Shown one piece after another: positions 62,157 through 64,000 of a DNA stretch of 64,000 bases; position 1 is the stretch's first letter; each line of letters begins with the position of its first letter. A program made the translations under genes and the position numbers. This stretch comes from Coleofasciculus sp. FACHB-T130 (GTDB lineage Bacteria; Cyanobacteriota; Cyanobacteriia; Cyanobacteriales; FACHB-T130). The notes below the pieces were generated by a model, which saw only the letters and a list, made by a program, of their open reading frames with translations, did no database searches and was not told the DNA's origin. The stretch lies in contig NZ_JACJOG010000027.1 in the NCBI RefSeq assembly GCF_014695375.1, forward strand, positions 62,001-126,000. The letters are read 5' to 3'.

Positions 62157-64000
62157 TCACCACTGCGGCTGTGCTGCCAATAACGCCTCAGCTGCCGGTG
62201 CATCTACCGGCTTAGAAAAAAAGTATCCCTGGCCATATTCACATTGCAGCCGCTTGAGCTGAAGCATCTGCTCTGCGGTTTCGATACCTTCGGCAACCAC
62301 ATCCATCCCCAGATTGTGAGCCAGCGTCATAATTGTCTGGACAATTTCCCAGCGATTTTCCTCATCTCCCATGCCGCTAATAAAGGAGCGGTCAATTTTC
62401 AAGGTATCAATTGGTAAGCAATGCAGACGCCCCAAGGAAGAATAGCCGGTGCCAAAGTCGTCAATTCCCACTTTCACTTCCAAGGCTCTGAGCTGCTCAA
62501 GCATAGCGGTTACGGCATCGGCATCTTCGAGCAAGCAAGTTTCAGTAATCTCTAGCTTTAAACTGCGAGTTTCCAAACCAGTCTCCCGAACAATTCGATC
62601 GATCTGCTGAACCATGTCAGATTGGGCAAACTGCATCGCAGAAAGATTTACGCCAATTGTTAATTGTTCATAGTTGGATGTTGAGGGTTCACTATTCTGA
62701 ACGAATCTTTCTTGCCAAGCACGCATCTGGCAGCAGGCTTCGCGCAATACCCACCAATCCAGTTGCGCCATTAGTCCGGTTTCTTCTGCAACGGGAATAA
62801 ACTCAAGCGGGGAAACTAATCCTCTCTTGGGATGCTGCCAGCGCACGAGTGCCTCAAAGGCAGTAATTTTGCCGGTTGAGAGGGACACGATAGGCTGGTA
62901 GTAAACCCGAAACTCAGAGTTAGGTAAAAGTTTTAAGTTTGGAGTTTTGAGTTTTGAATTTTCATCTTGTAAAGGAGAACTCAAAACGGAGAACTCAAAA
63001 CCTTCCTTAGATAAAGCCCCAATTGCCAGACGCAGGTCGGTTTCTAATTGTAAAAGTGCGATCGCGCGTGCATGCAAAGTCGTGTGGAACACTGCATAAC
63101 GCCCTTTCCCCATTATTTTTGCCTGAGATAAGGCAATGTCGGCATCGCGCAGCAAGTCCCACTCCGGGTTAAGTACGGGTTCTTGCCCCTTTTGAGTGTT
63201 GGGTGAAGGAACGGTAGAAGGCGTGAGGAAGGGAATTGTCTTACCATCCTGTCCCACTCTCCGATTCTCCGGCTCTCCGGCTCTCCGGCTCAGGGCAATG
63301 CCAATACTGGCGGCGGCGAATACTTCATGTCCATCAAGGTAAAAAGGGGATGCGAGGGCTTCGTGGATTGACTCGGCAACGCGGGTCGCGTCACCCAGTT
63401 GCTGAATCTCCTCCAGCAGGATCGTGAACTCGTCTCCGCCAAGACGTGCCACTGTATCTCTGGGGCGCATCAGAGTACAGAGCCGATGAGCGATCGCGAC
63501 GAGTAGTTTATCTCCGACCGTATGCCCCAAGCTGTCGTTAATCACCTTAAATCGGTCGAGATCCACAAACAGTACCGCAAATAGATAATTTTCAAACTGA
63601 TAGGTACGTTCTAGGGCAACCTCCAACCGCTCCATAAATAAGGTTCGATTGGGCAAACCCGTCAGCGAGTCATAAAGTTGCCGTTGCTGCTGCTGCTGCT
63701 CAATGTGTTGAAGCTGCGCTTTCATTCGCAGACGCTCTTGGATGCTCAAGCTCGCTGCCGTTAAACAAAATAATCCCACGGGTGACACGACCGGCATCAA
63801 GTAACCCACCCGCAAAAGCACTACACTGACAATGACCCAGCCGCTACAAAGACTAACGACTGCAATCAGCTGGTGTCTGGCCCGATAGCGGTTGAGCGTG
63901 AAGCCAAGCATTGGCCCGCCCAGCAACAGGAAAACCAGAATCCACTTGGGGTCTGGGGCTTTCAGAAAGTTTTGTTGCAAGAGATTATTCAGAACGGTAG
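62157..64000 (-). CDS. CHASE2-type GGDEF-EAL cyclic-di-GMP protein (5' end outside the window)
   Basis: Bifunctional c-di-GMP enzyme; the frame stays open to the right edge, so the N-terminus is missing. Visible: hydrophobic segments after APDPKW, as found at the end of CHASE2 sensors (sensor identity is inferred); a coiled stretch; GGDEF with DSLTGLPNRTLF, intact LGGDEF and I-site RPRD just before it (cyclase likely active, product-inhibited); and EAL with EALVRW, NLSAMQF, EITETCLLED, IDDFGTGYSS, KIDRSF and EGIETAEQ, all phosphodiesterase residues present. Which activity prevails is unknown. Two segments, 62930-63010 and 63185-63300, are in-frame insertions that look repeat-derived; the latter contains PFLTPSTVPSPNTQKGQEP and lies within the GGDEF fold. 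Confidence 0.9.
   Translation of the reverse strand, partial: TVLNNLLQQNFLKAPDPKWILVFLLLGGPMLGFTLNRYRARHQLIAVVSLCSGWVIVSVVLLRVGYLMPVVSPVGLFCLTAASLSIQERLRMKAQLQHIEQQQQQRQLYDSLTGLPNRTLFMERLEVALERTYQFENYLFAVLFVDLDRFKVINDSLGHTVGDKLLVAIAHRLCTLMRPRDTVARLGGDEFTILLEEIQQLGDATRVAESIHEALASPFYLDGHEVFAAASIGIALSRRAGEPENRRVGQDGKTIPFLTPSTVPSPNTQKGQEPVLNPEWDLLRDADIALSQAKIMGKGRYAVFHTTLHARAIALLQLETDLRLAIGALSKEGFEFSVLSSPLQDENSKLKTPNLKLLPNSEFRVYYQPIVSLSTGKITAFEALVRWQHPKRGLVSPLEFIPVAEETGLMAQLDWWVLREACCQMRAWQERFVQNSEPSTSNYEQLTIGVNLSAMQFAQSDMVQQIDRIVRETGLETRSLKLEITETCLLEDADAVTAMLEQLRALEVKVGIDDFGTGYSSLGRLHCLPIDTLKIDRSFISGMGDEENRWEIVQTIMTLAHNLGMDVVAEGIETAEQMLQLKRLQCEYGQGYFFSKPVDAPAAEALLAAQPQW

Overview
This window is from a cyanobacterium, most likely a filamentous one with a large genome. 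It carries psaA and psaB, encoding the two photosystem I reaction-centre subunits. The HIP1 octamer GCGATCGC and its near variants are scattered throughout. A KaiB-like protein, a phytol/polyprenol kinase, an EGY-type site-2 protease, DUF3110 and YidD fit the same picture. Giant STAND ATPases with WD40 propellers and an HstK-type Ser/Thr-His hybrid kinase are typical of large-genome filamentous species. The genus cannot be told from sequence alone.

Layout. 0.2-5.3 kb: STAND-type ATPase with 14 WD40 repeats. 5.5-8.4 kb: sugar-type ABC ATPase, convergent wecB, small membrane protein. 9-11.2 kb: pilT and a protein with a KaiB-like C-terminus. 11.3-14.9 kb (minus): thioredoxin-NHL protein and a proline-rich lipoprotein. 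15.4-20 kb: psaA-psaB with a clear terminator. 20-25 kb: methyltransferase, Omp85 barrel, methyltransferase-acetyltransferase fusion, short isopropylmalate-synthase-like enzyme. 25.2-39.8 kb: signalling block made of a 2161-residue SARP/NB-ARC/WD40/AAA regulator, a DUF4242 protein, a convergent 2494-residue kinase and a receiver-domain remnant. 40.4-46.5 kb: secreted proteins, methyltransferase, SfnB/DszC-like flavoenzyme with a possible small ORF just upstream, SGNH hydrolase. 46.7-50.2 kb: small protein, site-2 protease, WG-repeat lipoprotein. 50.3-55.3 kb (minus): NAD cluster pncB, nadD, Nudix-type regulator, chorismate-mutase-like gene, nadE. 55.7-64 kb: small proteins, phytol kinase, yidD, VanX-like dipeptidase, DUF3110, murQ, and a CHASE2-GGDEF-EAL protein cut by the right edge.

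How the genes work together. The NAD cluster combines salvage (PncB), adenylylation (NadD) and amidation (NadE) with an NrtR-like Nudix/winged-helix protein whose catalytic Nudix residues are altered. A 21-bp palindrome with a GT-N7-AC core lies over the candidate pncB promoter and is a good candidate operator. MurQ and the VanX-like dipeptidase both suggest peptidoglycan turnover. PilT and the c-di-GMP enzyme suggest motility and phototaxis control.

Main unusual points: the fused 2161-residue regulator; loss of the catalytic aspartate in the kinase domain of the hybrid kinase; a receiver-domain remnant joined to a dispersed repeat at a HIP1 site; and dispersed intergenic repeats that appear to be translated in frame inside several genes. 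No tRNA, rRNA, CRISPR array or intact insertion sequence was recognised.
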